35,157 nt of DNA, taken from CAZFLY01 sp964519995. GTDB lineage: Bacteria > Planctomycetota > Phycisphaerae > Sedimentisphaerales > Anaerobacaceae. Below are positions 23,272-33,600 of the stretch, piece after piece. Each line of letters opens with the position of its first letter. The first letter of the stretch is position 1. The stretch lies in assembly GCA_964519995.1 (NCBI GenBank), contig CAZFLY010000029.1, forward strand, positions 1 to 35,157, in the 5' to 3' direction. The notes under the pieces were generated by a model, which saw only the letters and a list, made by a program, of their open reading frames with translations, ran no database searches and had not been told where the DNA came from. The position numbers were made by a program, and so were the translations under genes.

Positions 23272-24453
23272 CTATAAGGCTTGGTTTATCTCAAAAATTG
23301 GCAACAGTATAGCCATTACGATAAAGCCGACAATGACGCCCATAATTAGAAGTATCGCTGGCTCAAGCAATGAGGTCAGTGTTTTAGTGGCTATCTCAAC
23401 TTCGCTGTCATACATATCAGCGATGGAGCTAAGCCCTTCTTCGACATTACCACTGACCTGCCCAGTCGCGACTATGTGAGATACGACAGGGGGGAACAAT
23501 CCTGTTTCTCTGATTGCACTGTCCAATGGCTGGCCTTTGCTGACTCGGTCCCCCACCGAGCTGAGGATTTTTGCCATGTAACTATTCCGTACCACAGCCT
23601 TTGTCATTTCCAAAGCAGCGAGTATCGGCACGCCACTTTCAAGCAACATCCCCAATGTTCTTGTGAAACGCGAAATTTCGAGTTTAAGTGCAAGTTGGCC
23701 AAACAAAGGTAGCTTCAACAGGTTATAGTCCACAAAGTATCTTGCCTGTTTGATTTTGTATGAAGCAGCCGATCCGAAAATAACTGCGAAGCAGAGCAGC
23801 ACGATAACGGCTAAATATGATCTTATAAAAGCGCTTATTGAAATGAGCAGCGTTGTGGGCCAGGGAAGGGTGCGATTTATTTCGAGAAAAATCTGTGTTA
23901 TACTCGGTACAACGTAAGATAAAAGAAAGGTTACTACCGCCACGGCGACTATTGCCATCATCACTGGATAAGCAATTGCAGATTTGACCTTGCCCATAAG
24001 CTGGACGCGTTTTTCTAGAACCTCTGTTACGCGTAATAGAGCCTGCTCTAACGTGCCACCGGCCTCGCCTGCAGCTACCATGTTCACAAAAAAGGATGAG
24101 AAGACGCTCGGGTGTTCCTTCAACGCTTCTGCGAATGAACTTCCTTCATTAACGCTGTCCCTTATTCGCTCGATAACTATTGCGAGTTCTGCCGGCTTGC
24201 TAAGGGCCTTTTTATGCTGCGGGCCGCTTTTTAATTGCTCCGTCAGTGCTGAAAGCGCAGGTACAAGAGGCATACCAGCACGCAATAACGTGGCCAACTG
24301 GCGGGTGAGCCTGGATATATGCTTGGTGCCTATCCTTGCGGTGACTTTGGTTTTGTGCGCCGCCATTTTTCTCTCAATAGCGGAGCCACTAACGCTCACC
24401 CCGGATGCAGGGACCTCGCTTTCATCAAATAGATTGGAATGGCCTATCGACAC
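23272..24453 (-). CDS. gspF: Type II secretion inner-membrane protein F
   Basis: 393 residues with two GspF domains, each followed by membrane helices. First repeat: LTRQLATLLRAGMPLVPALSAL (about 49-70) with FAEALKEHPSVFSSFFVNMVAAGEAGGTL; second: FTRTLGMLLESGVPILAALEMTK with LDSAIRETGLFPPVVSHIVATGQVSGNVEEGL. Membrane segments lie near 170-190, 220-240 and 365-388. The usual N-terminal FxYxAxDxxG segment is missing, replaced by about 45 unrelated residues. The GTG start at 24453 overlaps gspE by 29 bases and has AGGGG eight bases upstream. It sits in the platform that transmits motion from GspE. Confidence 0.9.
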   Translation of the reverse strand: MSIGHSNLFDESEVPASGVSVSGSAIERKMAAHKTKVTARIGTKHISRLTRQLATLLRAGMPLVPALSALTEQLKSGPQHKKALSKPAELAIVIERIRDSVNEGSSFAEALKEHPSVFSSFFVNMVAAGEAGGTLEQALLRVTEVLEKRVQLMGKVKSAIAYPVMMAIVAVAVVTFLLSYVVPSITQIFLEINRTLPWPTTLLISISAFIRSYLAVIVLLCFAVIFGSAASYKIKQARYFVDYNLLKLPLFGQLALKLEISRFTRTLGMLLESGVPILAALEMTKAVVRNSYMAKILSSVGDRVSKGQPLDSAIRETGLFPPVVSHIVATGQVSGNVEEGLSSIADMYDSEVEIATKTLTSLLEPAILLIMGVIVGFIVMAILLPIFEINQAL

Positions 24454-26080
24454 GTTTCGTTACCCCTGGTTCTGTGTGGACAGTATCCTGTGTGATGCGA
24501 CAGACTTCCTCTAATGTGGTTTCGCCTGCCTGGGCTTTAAGTAAACCATCTTCTCTCAGAGTACTCATTCCTTTTTTAACGGCCGCTGCCTTTATGATGT
24601 GCGAGGCTGTACGCTTCAATATCAATTCCTTGATGTCATCCTCGATGACAAGTAGCTCAAAGATTCCTGTTCTTCCCCGATATCCTGTATCGAAGCAGTT
24701 CTCACAACCAAGTCCCTTGTATAATTCTTTGTTGGTTCCTTCTGTATTCTGCCGTTTACTAAAAAGCGTCATTGTCTGGCTGTCTGGAACGTAAGGTTTC
24801 TTGCATTGTGGACATATAACGCGTAAAAGCCTCTGCGCCATAACGGCACTAACCGATGACGAAATCAGGTACGGCTCGATGCCCATATCAATCAGACGGG
24901 TTACAGCAGAGGCTGAATCATTCGTGTGAAGGGTGCTCAGAACAAGATGGCCTGTGAGAGAGGCCTGGATTGCGATTTCAGCAGTTTCAAGGTCACGAAT
25001 TTCTCCGACCATTATCACATCAGGGTCTTGTCTGAGAATGTGACGCAGGCAATTCGCAAAAGTAAGATTAATCTTCGGCCTATTTTGCATCTGCCCGATA
25101 CCCGGCAGTTGGTATTCAATAGGATCCTCGACCGTGAGTATGTTCCGCTCCTGACAGTTCAGTTCGTTGAGCGCAGCGTACAAGGTTGTAGTCTTGCCGC
25201 TGCCGGTTGGGCCGGTAAGCAGAATTATGCCGTGCGGAAGCTGAATCAGATTTCTAAAATTGTCGAGCACCTCACTGGAAAAACCTACTTCGTCCAAGCC
25301 CAGTTGTCCTTTGCCTTTATCTAACAGTCTTAACACTACCCTTTCACCACCAAGAGTCGGTATCACCGACACTCTGATATCAACCAGGTCATTGCTAATC
25401 TTGATACGGCTCTGGCCGTCCTGAGGCAGTCTTCGCTCAGCAATGTTAAGATTTGCCATAATCTTTAATCGTGACAGGAGAGCTGCAGCCTGGTTTTTCG
25501 GCAATGACATTACCTCATGTAAAACTCCATCGATTCGGAAGCGTATTCTCAGCTCTTTTTCATACGGCTCAATGTGAACATCACTAGATTGACATTGCGC
25601 CGCCTGAAATAATATCTTGTTTACCAATTTTATTACGGGCGCCTTACTTGCGATGTTCAGTAAATCCTCGGCATGTGTCTGGATGGTACTCGTATCAACT
25701 TCGCTATCAATGGCCTGTAAATCTACGGTGTCGGAGCTGTCATCGCTTATTTCGGCACTTTGGTAGTAGCAACGGCTAATTGCTTGCTCTATTTCAGAAG
25801 CTGGACAAATAACGCGTTTGCACGGCTGACCCGTTTGCCAGAGATTCTTTGTGACATCCGGGGTCTGGGCAAGGACACTCAGAATGGCATCATAAGCTTC
25901 TACATTCAATGGGTCTGCCAAGGCGATTGCAATCCGGCCATCCTCGAGCACAATGGGGATGGCACACTGCATCTTGAGAAATTCGAGCGGCAGTTTTCTG
26001 ACCAACTCCGGATTGAGTTGCTCTGGCAGTATCGTTTCCAGATACTGGTTTTCTTGTTGTTTGCTCAGCTTCGTATCCAT
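24425..26080 (-). CDS. gspE: Type II secretion ATPase E
   Basis: 551 residues, the cytoplasmic motor. N-terminal N1E domain (about 20-105); then VIKLVNKILFQAAQCQSSDVHIEPY (149-173). Walker A GPTGSGKT (290-297), the Asp box ILTVEDPIEY (314-323), Walker B DVIMVGEIRD (354-363) and the His box GHLVLSTLHTNDS (377-389) are intact. A zinc motif is seen as C423-x2-C426 and C459-x2-C462, as in GspE and PilB. AAAGG precedes the ATG by 7 bases. It lies 83 bases after gspD. Confidence 0.95.
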   Translation of the reverse strand: MDTKLSKQQENQYLETILPEQLNPELVRKLPLEFLKMQCAIPIVLEDGRIAIALADPLNVEAYDAILSVLAQTPDVTKNLWQTGQPCKRVICPASEIEQAISRCYYQSAEISDDSSDTVDLQAIDSEVDTSTIQTHAEDLLNIASKAPVIKLVNKILFQAAQCQSSDVHIEPYEKELRIRFRIDGVLHEVMSLPKNQAAALLSRLKIMANLNIAERRLPQDGQSRIKISNDLVDIRVSVIPTLGGERVVLRLLDKGKGQLGLDEVGFSSEVLDNFRNLIQLPHGIILLTGPTGSGKTTTLYAALNELNCQERNILTVEDPIEYQLPGIGQMQNRPKINLTFANCLRHILRQDPDVIMVGEIRDLETAEIAIQASLTGHLVLSTLHTNDSASAVTRLIDMGIEPYLISSSVSAVMAQRLLRVICPQCKKPYVPDSQTMTLFSKRQNTEGTNKELYKGLGCENCFDTGYRGRTGIFELLVIEDDIKELILKRTASHIIKAAAVKKGMSTLREDGLLKAQAGETTLEEVCRITQDTVHTEPGVTKRVDRPFQSI

Positions 26081-26163
26081 CTGAGAACCTTTGAAACCAC
26101 ACTTAAAAAAGAGTTCTGATAGCTCCGTTTTGGTGATTAGTCCTTACTGATTTGTTTCTTAAG

Positions 26164-28425
26164 TCACTCAAGTTCCGGTGTCATTTCGCTTTTCTTTTCT
26201 TGTGTTACCTGGTCCAAATCTTCCTGGCTTTTCATAACCCGCGGCGTAATGAATATCAGCAAATTCGTTTTCTGAAAACGGTCCCTTTTATGTTTGAACA
26301 AGTTGCCCACCAGAGGGAAATCTCCCACGAACGGAACTTTCTGCTCAACTGTGACTTTATCATCTCTAATGAGTCCGCCAATAACAATAGTTGAGCCGCT
26401 TTTCATGGAAACCACCGTTTGAGCCTGTCGCTTTGCTGTGATCGGTGTATCCGTAGAAAGGCTTGTAGCATCCTCATAAAGTTTGGTGAACTCACTATTG
26501 AGTTCAAGCCTGACTAAGCTGTTCTGACTGACGTGTGGAGTTATCTCAAGGCTGATGCCAACATCCTTGTACTCGTATGTTTTTATGTTTGTCGGAGTGC
26601 TTGGGTCTGTCTCCGTGATTCTTGACTGTGTGACGAACGGCACATTTTCGCCTACGATTATCTTAGCTTTTTGATGATTGGACGTTGTGATGTGAGGCGT
26701 TGATAAAATGTTAACGCCTGATTCCCTTTCCAAGGCGTGCAAAATTGCTGCTATCGAGACATTAGATCCGTCTGCTTTCCAGGCACCTACAGCCAGGCCT
26801 TCCAGGTCTCCGCTTGCGAAGTCGACCCGAGGGCCGAAGTTTGTTGCTCCGAAAAATCGGATGCTGCTTGAGACAGCGTTATCGAGAGTGGCCCAGTCGA
26901 TGCCGATTTCTCTTAGGGTGTCTTCGCTGACTTCCACTATGAGCATCTCGACTAATACTTGTTCCCGGACAATGTCGAGCTTGTCGATAATCTCAGATAT
27001 TACCTCGTAATCCTGGGCAGAGGCGGCAATGATGAGTGAGTTTGTGCCCTCATCAGCAGTTACCTGTATCGGTTGTGTTCCTTCAACCGCGCCGGCAATT
27101 CTCAGATTTGTTAGAGCGGCGGTAAGTGACTCAGCGACTTCTTTGGACTGTGCGTTCTTGAGGTATACTACGTGTACATTGTCTGTTCCGGTTGGTCGTT
27201 GAACATCAAGCTGCTCGACAAACTCTCTGACTGTTTCGATGTCTTGATAGCCAGCGACAACAATAAGAGAATTTGTCCTTGTGTCAGGCAGAATTTTAAT
27301 GCCAATATCGTTCGGTGCTGGGCCTCGAGCGCGTGCAGATTGTGGAGAGACTGCCCTGCTTTTCTGCATGATTTGCGTTATCTGATCACTAAGAGTCTGT
27401 GCGGAGGCATGCTTCAGCGGGATTACTATGATGTGCTCTTTTAAGCCTTCTACATCAATTTTTCGAATAATCTTGGCAATGTGATGGATATTTGAGGACG
27501 TATCGGTGATGACAATAGAATTTGTTCTTGGATATATCGCCATTTGTGAGCCGGTCGCTAGCAACGGCTGGATGATTTGACCAACCTCGCTGACATCAGC
27601 ATAGGTTAGCGGAATAATCTGTGTGACAAGCGAATCGCTTTTTGGTATTTGAGTTGGGTCGCTTCCGATACGGACCTGCAGGTTACGTTTTACCGCCTCA
27701 TCTTTAGGAACTATTTTGACAAGGTCGTCGGCCGGCACAGCAGCATAACCATGGACTTCGAGAATTGACTGCAGGAAATCATAAATTTGACTGAGAGGTA
27801 TTTTCGTAGGCGACATAACTGTAACAGTACCGCGTACGCGCTCATCCAGAACAAAATTGATGCCTGTAATGTCGCCGATGGTTTTAAGCACCGTTCGAAT
27901 ATCGACCTGCTCAAAATTCACCGAAACGAGCTCTTCAGCCATGCCGGGTCTTTCGAACAAAGGAATATTGACAGTTGTCTCCGAGTATGTTTGGTTTTGT
28001 TGGGTCAGAGGCGATTCGCTTGTAGCCAAGGTTTCATTGCTCGTATGAATTTGTACGTGCGAGGGGGAGGGAACTGCCTTTCTTTGAGTTTGATCTATTA
28101 TTGACTCGCCCTGCGCTGTCTGTGAGGCACTGCTGGATATACTTGGAGTGGCTGGCCGATCCTGATTTTCATATACGTTTATCGTCGAGAGAAGGGGTCG
28201 ATTAGCAATTTCAGTTTCAGCAGGCGAAGTTCTGTTCCTTGCTGTCTTAATTGGGTGAATTTGCTCCGCGCATGCAGCACGGTCAACAGTGTTCGTTTTC
28301 GTTCTGTTGGTGCACCCTGTAAGATTTGCCGACAGAGCGCAAGCAATGCAAAGGAAGCTTATGAGCAACCTTCGAATTTTTCGATCACATTTAATTGTGT
28401 TTTTCAAGCGCATTGGTTTTACCAT
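26164..28425 (-). CDS. gspD: Type II secretion secretin D, predicted lipoprotein
   Basis: 753 residues forming the outer-membrane channel. The N-terminal signal ends in a lipobox, NLTGC (Cys38), unusual for GspD. A Ser/Thr/Gln-rich linker (40-150) precedes N0 (about 166-240, VSVNFEQVDIRTVLKTIGDITG), N1 (265-325), N2 (330-408) and N3 (415-485). The secretin domain runs from about 490 to 735, with VNILSTPHITTSNHQKAKIIVGEN, YKDVGISLEITPHVS, SGSTIVIGGLIRD and VPFVGDFPLVGNLFKHK. A short acidic tail replaces the S domain that binds a pilotin. Lipidation could therefore do the pilotin's job. It lies 11 bases after gspC and has no clear Shine-Dalgarno sequence. Confidence 0.93.
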   Translation of the reverse strand: MVKPMRLKNTIKCDRKIRRLLISFLCIACALSANLTGCTNRTKTNTVDRAACAEQIHPIKTARNRTSPAETEIANRPLLSTINVYENQDRPATPSISSSASQTAQGESIIDQTQRKAVPSPSHVQIHTSNETLATSESPLTQQNQTYSETTVNIPLFERPGMAEELVSVNFEQVDIRTVLKTIGDITGINFVLDERVRGTVTVMSPTKIPLSQIYDFLQSILEVHGYAAVPADDLVKIVPKDEAVKRNLQVRIGSDPTQIPKSDSLVTQIIPLTYADVSEVGQIIQPLLATGSQMAIYPRTNSIVITDTSSNIHHIAKIIRKIDVEGLKEHIIVIPLKHASAQTLSDQITQIMQKSRAVSPQSARARGPAPNDIGIKILPDTRTNSLIVVAGYQDIETVREFVEQLDVQRPTGTDNVHVVYLKNAQSKEVAESLTAALTNLRIAGAVEGTQPIQVTADEGTNSLIIAASAQDYEVISEIIDKLDIVREQVLVEMLIVEVSEDTLREIGIDWATLDNAVSSSIRFFGATNFGPRVDFASGDLEGLAVGAWKADGSNVSIAAILHALERESGVNILSTPHITTSNHQKAKIIVGENVPFVTQSRITETDPSTPTNIKTYEYKDVGISLEITPHVSQNSLVRLELNSEFTKLYEDATSLSTDTPITAKRQAQTVVSMKSGSTIVIGGLIRDDKVTVEQKVPFVGDFPLVGNLFKHKRDRFQKTNLLIFITPRVMKSQEDLDQVTQEKKSEMTPELE

Positions 28426-28436
28426 CGTTGAAGAAT

Positions 28437-29363
28437 TTAATGTTGATTAAATGACAACCGCTTTAACTGGTCACCTCGTAGTAGTTCAATATTTATTGTT
28501 GGTTGGGTTCGAGCTTTTTTGAAAACCTGAAAGGCCTTTTGCTTGCTGGTCAATTTCTGCCCATTAACAGCGCGGATAATATCACCGTTCTTTAAGCCAA
28601 AATTCATTGCGGCTGGCAGGTTGTCAAGGCCGGTTATAATAAGCCCTTCCACATTACCATCAATGCCGTATGGCTCAATGTTGGCCTGCCTTAGTACAGT
28701 TTCGATCTGGTCAGTTCTTGTCGCTGCCTGCGCAGAAGATTGTTGGGCCAAAGCATTAGCATCGATGTGTGTGTTCTTTTGCTCAACCGTGCCGACTTGC
28801 GAAGGTTCTGTAAGCCCGCTGGTGTTGGCAGACGGCGCCGTGTTAAGTCTTAGAAGTTTTTTGTTGCCATTGAGACGTAAGACAACCGAATCGATATTAA
28901 TACTCTCAATGGACGCGGATGCGATATTGTCCCCAGCCTTGTATAGGTCGATTGTGTTGCTTTTGTTGTTTTTAATGATAGCACGAGATAGCTGTGGATT
29001 TCCGCAGATTGTGCCAAGCAGTGTCAAGCCAAGTGTCTCATCAGCTAAACGCCCATCGGCCCCCGAAGTGGAGCCCTGTGAGGTAGCAGCTGCCTGTAAG
29101 GTTGGATCAGCGGCCATAAACAGATTGCGTTTTATGATGGCAGAATAATTTTTTTGTAGATTCTCCGGCTGTTTGTGCAGACTATGTTCAGCCTCAAGTT
29201 CGGTGCTATGTGCGAAAGTCGGTTTAGGGACATCCACAGGTAGCTTTGGCATCATCAATATTCTGATGATGACAAACAAAAGCAGCAATCCAAGAGCAGT
29301 CTTGACTGCCATGAAAACCTTGAAAATATGCCTGTTATCTATCATATTGCACAGTCCAAGCAC
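28437..29363 (-). CDS. gspC: Type II secretion protein C
   Basis: 308 residues. A cytoplasmic stub and one transmembrane helix (about 15-37) precede a linker, the homology-region domain (about 108-175, LGLTLLGTICGNPQLSRAIIKN, YKAGDNI) that contacts secretin N0, and a C-terminal PDZ domain (about 217-305, IIRAVNGQKLTS). This is the complete GspC layout; the PDZ domain takes part in substrate choice. The GTG at 29363 has GGAGAGGG directly upstream and is preferred to the ATG at 29345. It is the first gene of the gspC-to-gspM run, which has only short gaps or overlaps and looks like one operon. Confidence 0.9.
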   Translation of the reverse strand: MLGLCNMIDNRHIFKVFMAVKTALGLLLLFVIIRILMMPKLPVDVPKPTFAHSTELEAEHSLHKQPENLQKNYSAIIKRNLFMAADPTLQAAATSQGSTSGADGRLADETLGLTLLGTICGNPQLSRAIIKNNKSNTIDLYKAGDNIASASIESINIDSVVLRLNGNKKLLRLNTAPSANTSGLTEPSQVGTVEQKNTHIDANALAQQSSAQAATRTDQIETVLRQANIEPYGIDGNVEGLIITGLDNLPAAMNFGLKNGDIIRAVNGQKLTSKQKAFQVFKKARTQPTINIELLRGDQLKRLSFNQH

Positions 29364-29713
29364 ACCCTCTCCATTTGAGAAAGCATCGTCCTGGCATCCG
29401 TACTACTTAACTCCGAGATGTGCAATCTTCTCTGCTTACGTGCAAGAGGCGGTATTACTTCGATGGGGTCTTTACTATAGGACTATATGCTACTTCGATA
29501 CGTCAAGTGCTGTCAAGGTCAATCTGATGTGTCAAGGGCCTCCTTCGCACAAGTATCAAGGAGTCCACGTGTGCCCTAAAATGCTTTTTTTCAAGAATTT
29601 ACCCAGATCAATACAAAAAGGTGAAAGCCTGCAAAGGAGTAGTCGTTACGGTGCAAGATAGCAAGTCCAATCTTCGAATCTGGTCTCTCGGTAGTGTTGT
29701 AGTTAGAAGCGTG
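29364..29713. other. 350-base gap before the secretion operon
   Basis: No gene is supported here; the plus-strand frame reading through it is mostly antisense to gspC. It should hold the promoter of the gsp operon. A cluster of TTGAC words (29501-29535) is the only clear sequence feature; no terminator for the protease gene is evident. Confidence 0.6.
29501..29535 (-). promoter_or_regulatory. Four TTGAC words upstream of gspC
   Basis: On the minus strand, TTGACA, TTGACC, TTGACA and TTGACG occur within 35 bases, about 140-170 bases before the gspC start. Any could serve as a -35, with weak TATAGT words downstream, but no pair has ideal spacing. Regulator-binding direct repeats are an alternative. 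Confidence 0.3.
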
Positions 29714-30457
29714 CTACACCAGAGCACAGGCCATCACACAGTAAGAGGCATTGGCCAGGCCGTGAAACAGAATCGGAGCTAATAGCGACCTGGTCCGAAT
29801 AAAGAGCCAGCCGAGAACAAGGCCCGGCAGAAATGTTACAACTGCTATTATCCGGCCCTGGACAATGACGTGAGCAGCCGAAAAAACGGCAGCAGAAATA
29901 ATTATGCATAGCCAATTATGCAGTTGCCGGTTTTTGCATCTGTCTGTCGTTGTTATCTCGAATATGTTATTGAGCAAGTATCCTCTGAAAAATACTTCTT
30001 CAGCGACGGCTACATATATAAACTGATAGAGCAGCCAGCTAAACCAGCTTTGTGCCTCCGGCAGAGCGGCCTGTAATGGCAGAGTCAATCCCCGAGATTT
30101 CATCATCCAAGACGTAACAAAGAGAATAGGAAACACGACAATGCACGTGCGTAAGACGGTCAGAACTGCAAATCCAGCATCGCCAACTCCAAAGCCAATA
30201 TGTGTAGATTCACTTTTTCTTATTGCCATTGGAATAAGCGCGGCGGAGACTAAGATAGCCGGAGCCATGAACCAGGTAATATTTGAGATGGGACTTTCTA
30301 TGAGCAGTCTAATGGCCAAAATCACAATGGTTGTTACGATGATGGTTTGTCCCAACAGCGTTATTTTCAGACGGGCAGAGCTGTTGTGTTTCTCACGAGT
30401 TGGGTCTACGCTTAGAAGCGGCTCGGCAATGCAAAGATGGTCCAGCGTGCAACTCAT
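29714..30457 (-). CDS. CPBP-family intramembrane glutamic protease, candidate sorting enzyme
   Basis: 247 residues, a multi-pass membrane protein (about six hydrophobic segments) with the three CPBP/ABI motifs: AEEVFFRGYL (E153, E154, R158), FSAAHV (H196) and LFHGLANAS (H232, N236). The family includes the Rce1-like proteases and the myxosortases that cleave C-terminal Cys-containing sorting signals. The ATG at 30457 lies two bases after the stop of the large secreted protein (TGA TA ATG); a TTG at 30463 is the alternative. Tight coupling to a protein whose C-terminus is Gly-rich, Cys, transmembrane helix, basic tail suggests that this protein is its substrate. Family assignment is secure; the role is inference. 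Confidence 0.85.
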   Translation of the reverse strand: MSCTLDHLCIAEPLLSVDPTREKHNSSARLKITLLGQTIIVTTIVILAIRLLIESPISNITWFMAPAILVSAALIPMAIRKSESTHIGFGVGDAGFAVLTVLRTCIVVFPILFVTSWMMKSRGLTLPLQAALPEAQSWFSWLLYQFIYVAVAEEVFFRGYLLNNIFEITTTDRCKNRQLHNWLCIIISAAVFSAAHVIVQGRIIAVVTFLPGLVLGWLFIRTRSLLAPILFHGLANASYCVMACALV

Positions 30458-30459
30458 TA

Positions 30460-30648
30460 TCAATATCCATCTCTTATGGCACGGTTGTTTTTGCGATTTC
30501 GTCTGTCTCGCAGCTTAAGTATAACCACCGCTGCGGCCAGACCTGCATACGGTAAGATAAACTGCGTGAAGGTGACTTCACTGATAGGCGAAATGGCACA
30601 GCCACCTCCCCCTCCGCCACCTGAGTCACCACCGCCGCTGTCATCTCC
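30460..30648 (-). other. C-terminal sorting-signal-like tail (coding)
   Basis: Encodes residues 1318-1379: flexible Asp/Gly linker, seven Gly, Cys1334 (codon at 30598-30600), AISPISEVTF, an 18-20-residue hydrophobic segment (FILPYAGLAAAVVILKL) and a basic cluster RDRRNRKNNR. This three-part layout with an invariant-type Cys matches Cys-containing CTERM signals (MYXO-CTERM, and especially the JDVT-CTERM kind, where Cys is followed by a D/E-V-T-like word), as I recall them. Confidence 0.7.
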
Positions 30649-33600
30649 GGAGACCACGTAGAATGGCGTAAAGTGCGTGGTCCTAAAGCTCAGCGCATGG
30701 ATGGTAGATGATATGATGATGTCCTCAATGTCCGTTATGCCTTGTTGGCTGAGTGCCGTAGTCAGCGAGTTGTACCAGTAGGCCGAGGCCGAGCGGCTAG
30801 AATTCGGGACATTGTACGGCATTATAACTCTGACCGGCTGACTGAACTCAATTCCGCTTGGACCGAAGTCGTAGGCGCTCAAACACTGCATTGAGAAAGC
30901 TGGAGGATTCTGAATCTCGGTGATTGTAATCTTTACATCTGTTGGATATGCCCGCGGTGGTATTACAACACAAACATCGCCTATGTCACGAATCGCACTT
31001 GGGTCCGTGCCGACTATTGCACCTGATAAAGCAGAGACGTCTGTAGAAACCGTAGGAATAGGGGACATATAGGTAGTCCCCGCACAGTAGACTCCGGGTA
31101 GATCATCTCTATCGTCGATCCACACAATATACGGCTGGCAATATCTGTCTGTGCCTATCGCTGGTCCGACCTGGTTGGAATTTGTTCTGTCATCTCCTAT
31201 AAGTATGTTTGTTCCAGCGTAACCATGGCTGAGCTCTGCAAAGAATATATCTGTGTCACTGCTGTGACCAGTAACGTATCGTTTATCCTGCCAGCAGGCA
31301 AAGATTTTAGTGCGGTCTTGCATATCACTTGTAGCGATGATTGTTGGCTCTAATTGGTCTGCTCCTGAGGTATCGTCGATGATGCTTGTGCCGGTTAATG
31401 AGCTGTCTGGTAATCCATTGGTCATTGCGTGATATATGTCCATATTTCCGCCTGAGTCATCCATCCATAGTAAGTGTAACACAGACTTGCCTGGTTCGCA
31501 GGCAAGCGCGGGACTTGACTGATTCGCCGGGTTGCTTACTACAGGTACATTTGTCCATGTGCTATAGTCGGATGACGCTCCGTATATGTCTGTTCGACCG
31601 TTTCTGTAATCAATCCACACAACATAGACTACATTGCCAGGACCAACGGCTATAGCTGGTTCGGTCTGGTTGGTATTGTTTGACGTAATTCGTGATGTAG
31701 TCTCTGTAATGAAGCCGTTATTTGAACTTGTAATATAGATGTCGTAATTACCTGCTCCATCATCCTGCCATACGGCGTAAGCGCGATTCGGAGACTGATT
31801 GTCAACTGCTATGTCAGGATTAATCTGGTTATCGTTCGAGTCAGTTATTCTCCGTTCATTAGACCATTCAACGCCATCAGATGAGACAGATGCGTAGATG
31901 TCCCAGTTTCCCCGTCTGTTGTCCTGCCACACAACATAGAGGGAACCATCGGCACCGACGGCCAGTGCGGGATTGCACTGGTCATACTCATTACGCGTGA
32001 CCCGGATGCTATCCCCGAAGTACTCTGTTCCAGCGGTGAGCTTACTGATGTAAATATCCCTTTCATCATCGAGGCCGGCGTGCCATACAATCCAAATGTT
32101 GCCTTCAGCATCGGCAGCAGTTACGACGCCTCCCTTATCGGGCGCCTCTGTGTCTGAATTGACTTTTATATTCTTGCCGAATGAGCGCATCTCCGTTTTA
32201 AAGGAATAGGCATATTGGTTTAGTGTATTGCCAGCGATATCTGAGGCTGTGACGCTGACAGCTACAACTTGATCGAAATCGAATGGGTTTTCCGGCTGGT
32301 ACACAAACTTATAATTGGCGTTTGTGCCTGACCTGCGGCAGGTGCCGTGAATGCTTGTGTATTCGGCTTGATTGCCTGAATATATGATTTCGTCATTAAT
32401 TTTAATAACAATTGAATCGGGATCAATTCCTGTGTTGTCATCAGTAGCGTCCAAGGTCATTAGATTATTTAAGGGCACCTGAATTGAGCCTGGAGCCGGG
32501 GAACAATTGCTGATGCTTGGTGCAGTTTCGTCAGGATTCACAACAGTAAAGTTCGCGGCTATGGATTTGTCTGTGTTCATCGTTAGTGTGGCAGGATTAT
32601 TGCTGCCAGATAAGTCTCCCGACCAACTTAGGAAACTGTATCCTGTATCAGGAATCGCTCGCAAGGTTACTGTTTCACCGTGATCATAGCTCGCCTTGTC
32701 TGGAGTTTTTACTACCGAACCGCCGACTGTTGTGATATCCAGCGTGTATATGTTGATGGCAAAAGTTGCGACGACTTCCTTGTTGTTATTCATCGTGATT
32801 GCGGTTAGGCTGTCGCTGCCGGATGCATCCCCTGTCCAGTTGAGAAAGTGGTAACCAGTATTAGGTATTGCTTCTAGCGCAACTACTTCACCGTGGCTGT
32901 AGCTTGCCTTATTTGGAGTCTTTATTACGGAGCCGTTGATTGAGGTTATGGTCAAAGTATAGGTGTCGACGGCGAAGGTTGCGGTGACTGACTTATCAGA
33001 GTCCATAATAAAAGTCATGGGATTACTACCACCTGATATGTCCCCTGACCAGTTTACAAAGTTGTATCCCGCATCTGGAACCGCTTGCAAAGTTACTGTT
33101 TCACCGTAACTATAGCTTGCCTTATCCGGAGACTTTGTTACGGAGCCATGAGCAGCAGTTACAGACAAAGTATAAACTTGGCCATTGGGGTCCGATGGAA
33201 TATATTCGTAGCAGCCAACGTCAGGCTGATTATCTCGGGTGTTGCCCAGGATATCAATGCTGGGAGTGTTAGTAGTTGTTCCGACATTAACAGCGGGACT
33301 GCCAGCTTTTAAAGTAAAATCTAGGTTGGCATAGTCATTAAATACATTAGTGGGGTCATATCCTGATTCGCCAAGTTGTATATTATGGTCTTTTGTGATG
33401 TTAGGGTCGCTGCTAGGGGAATAGCTATAAGCGATATTATTTCTTATTATTACATTCGCTGCGTTTTCGGGGTAATAAATTTTTATCCAGGGTGTCCTAT
33501 TACTACCGGGAGGACGTACAATCGTGTTATTGACGATTACTGTACCAACTGGGTCATCTATACTAATACCGTGATAGTGGTCAACAAAAATTAAGTTATT

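Noticed and set aside
29173..29661. Plus-strand frame of 162 codons over the start of gspC and its upstream gap
   Set aside because: It is largely antisense to the well-supported gspC and shows no domain.
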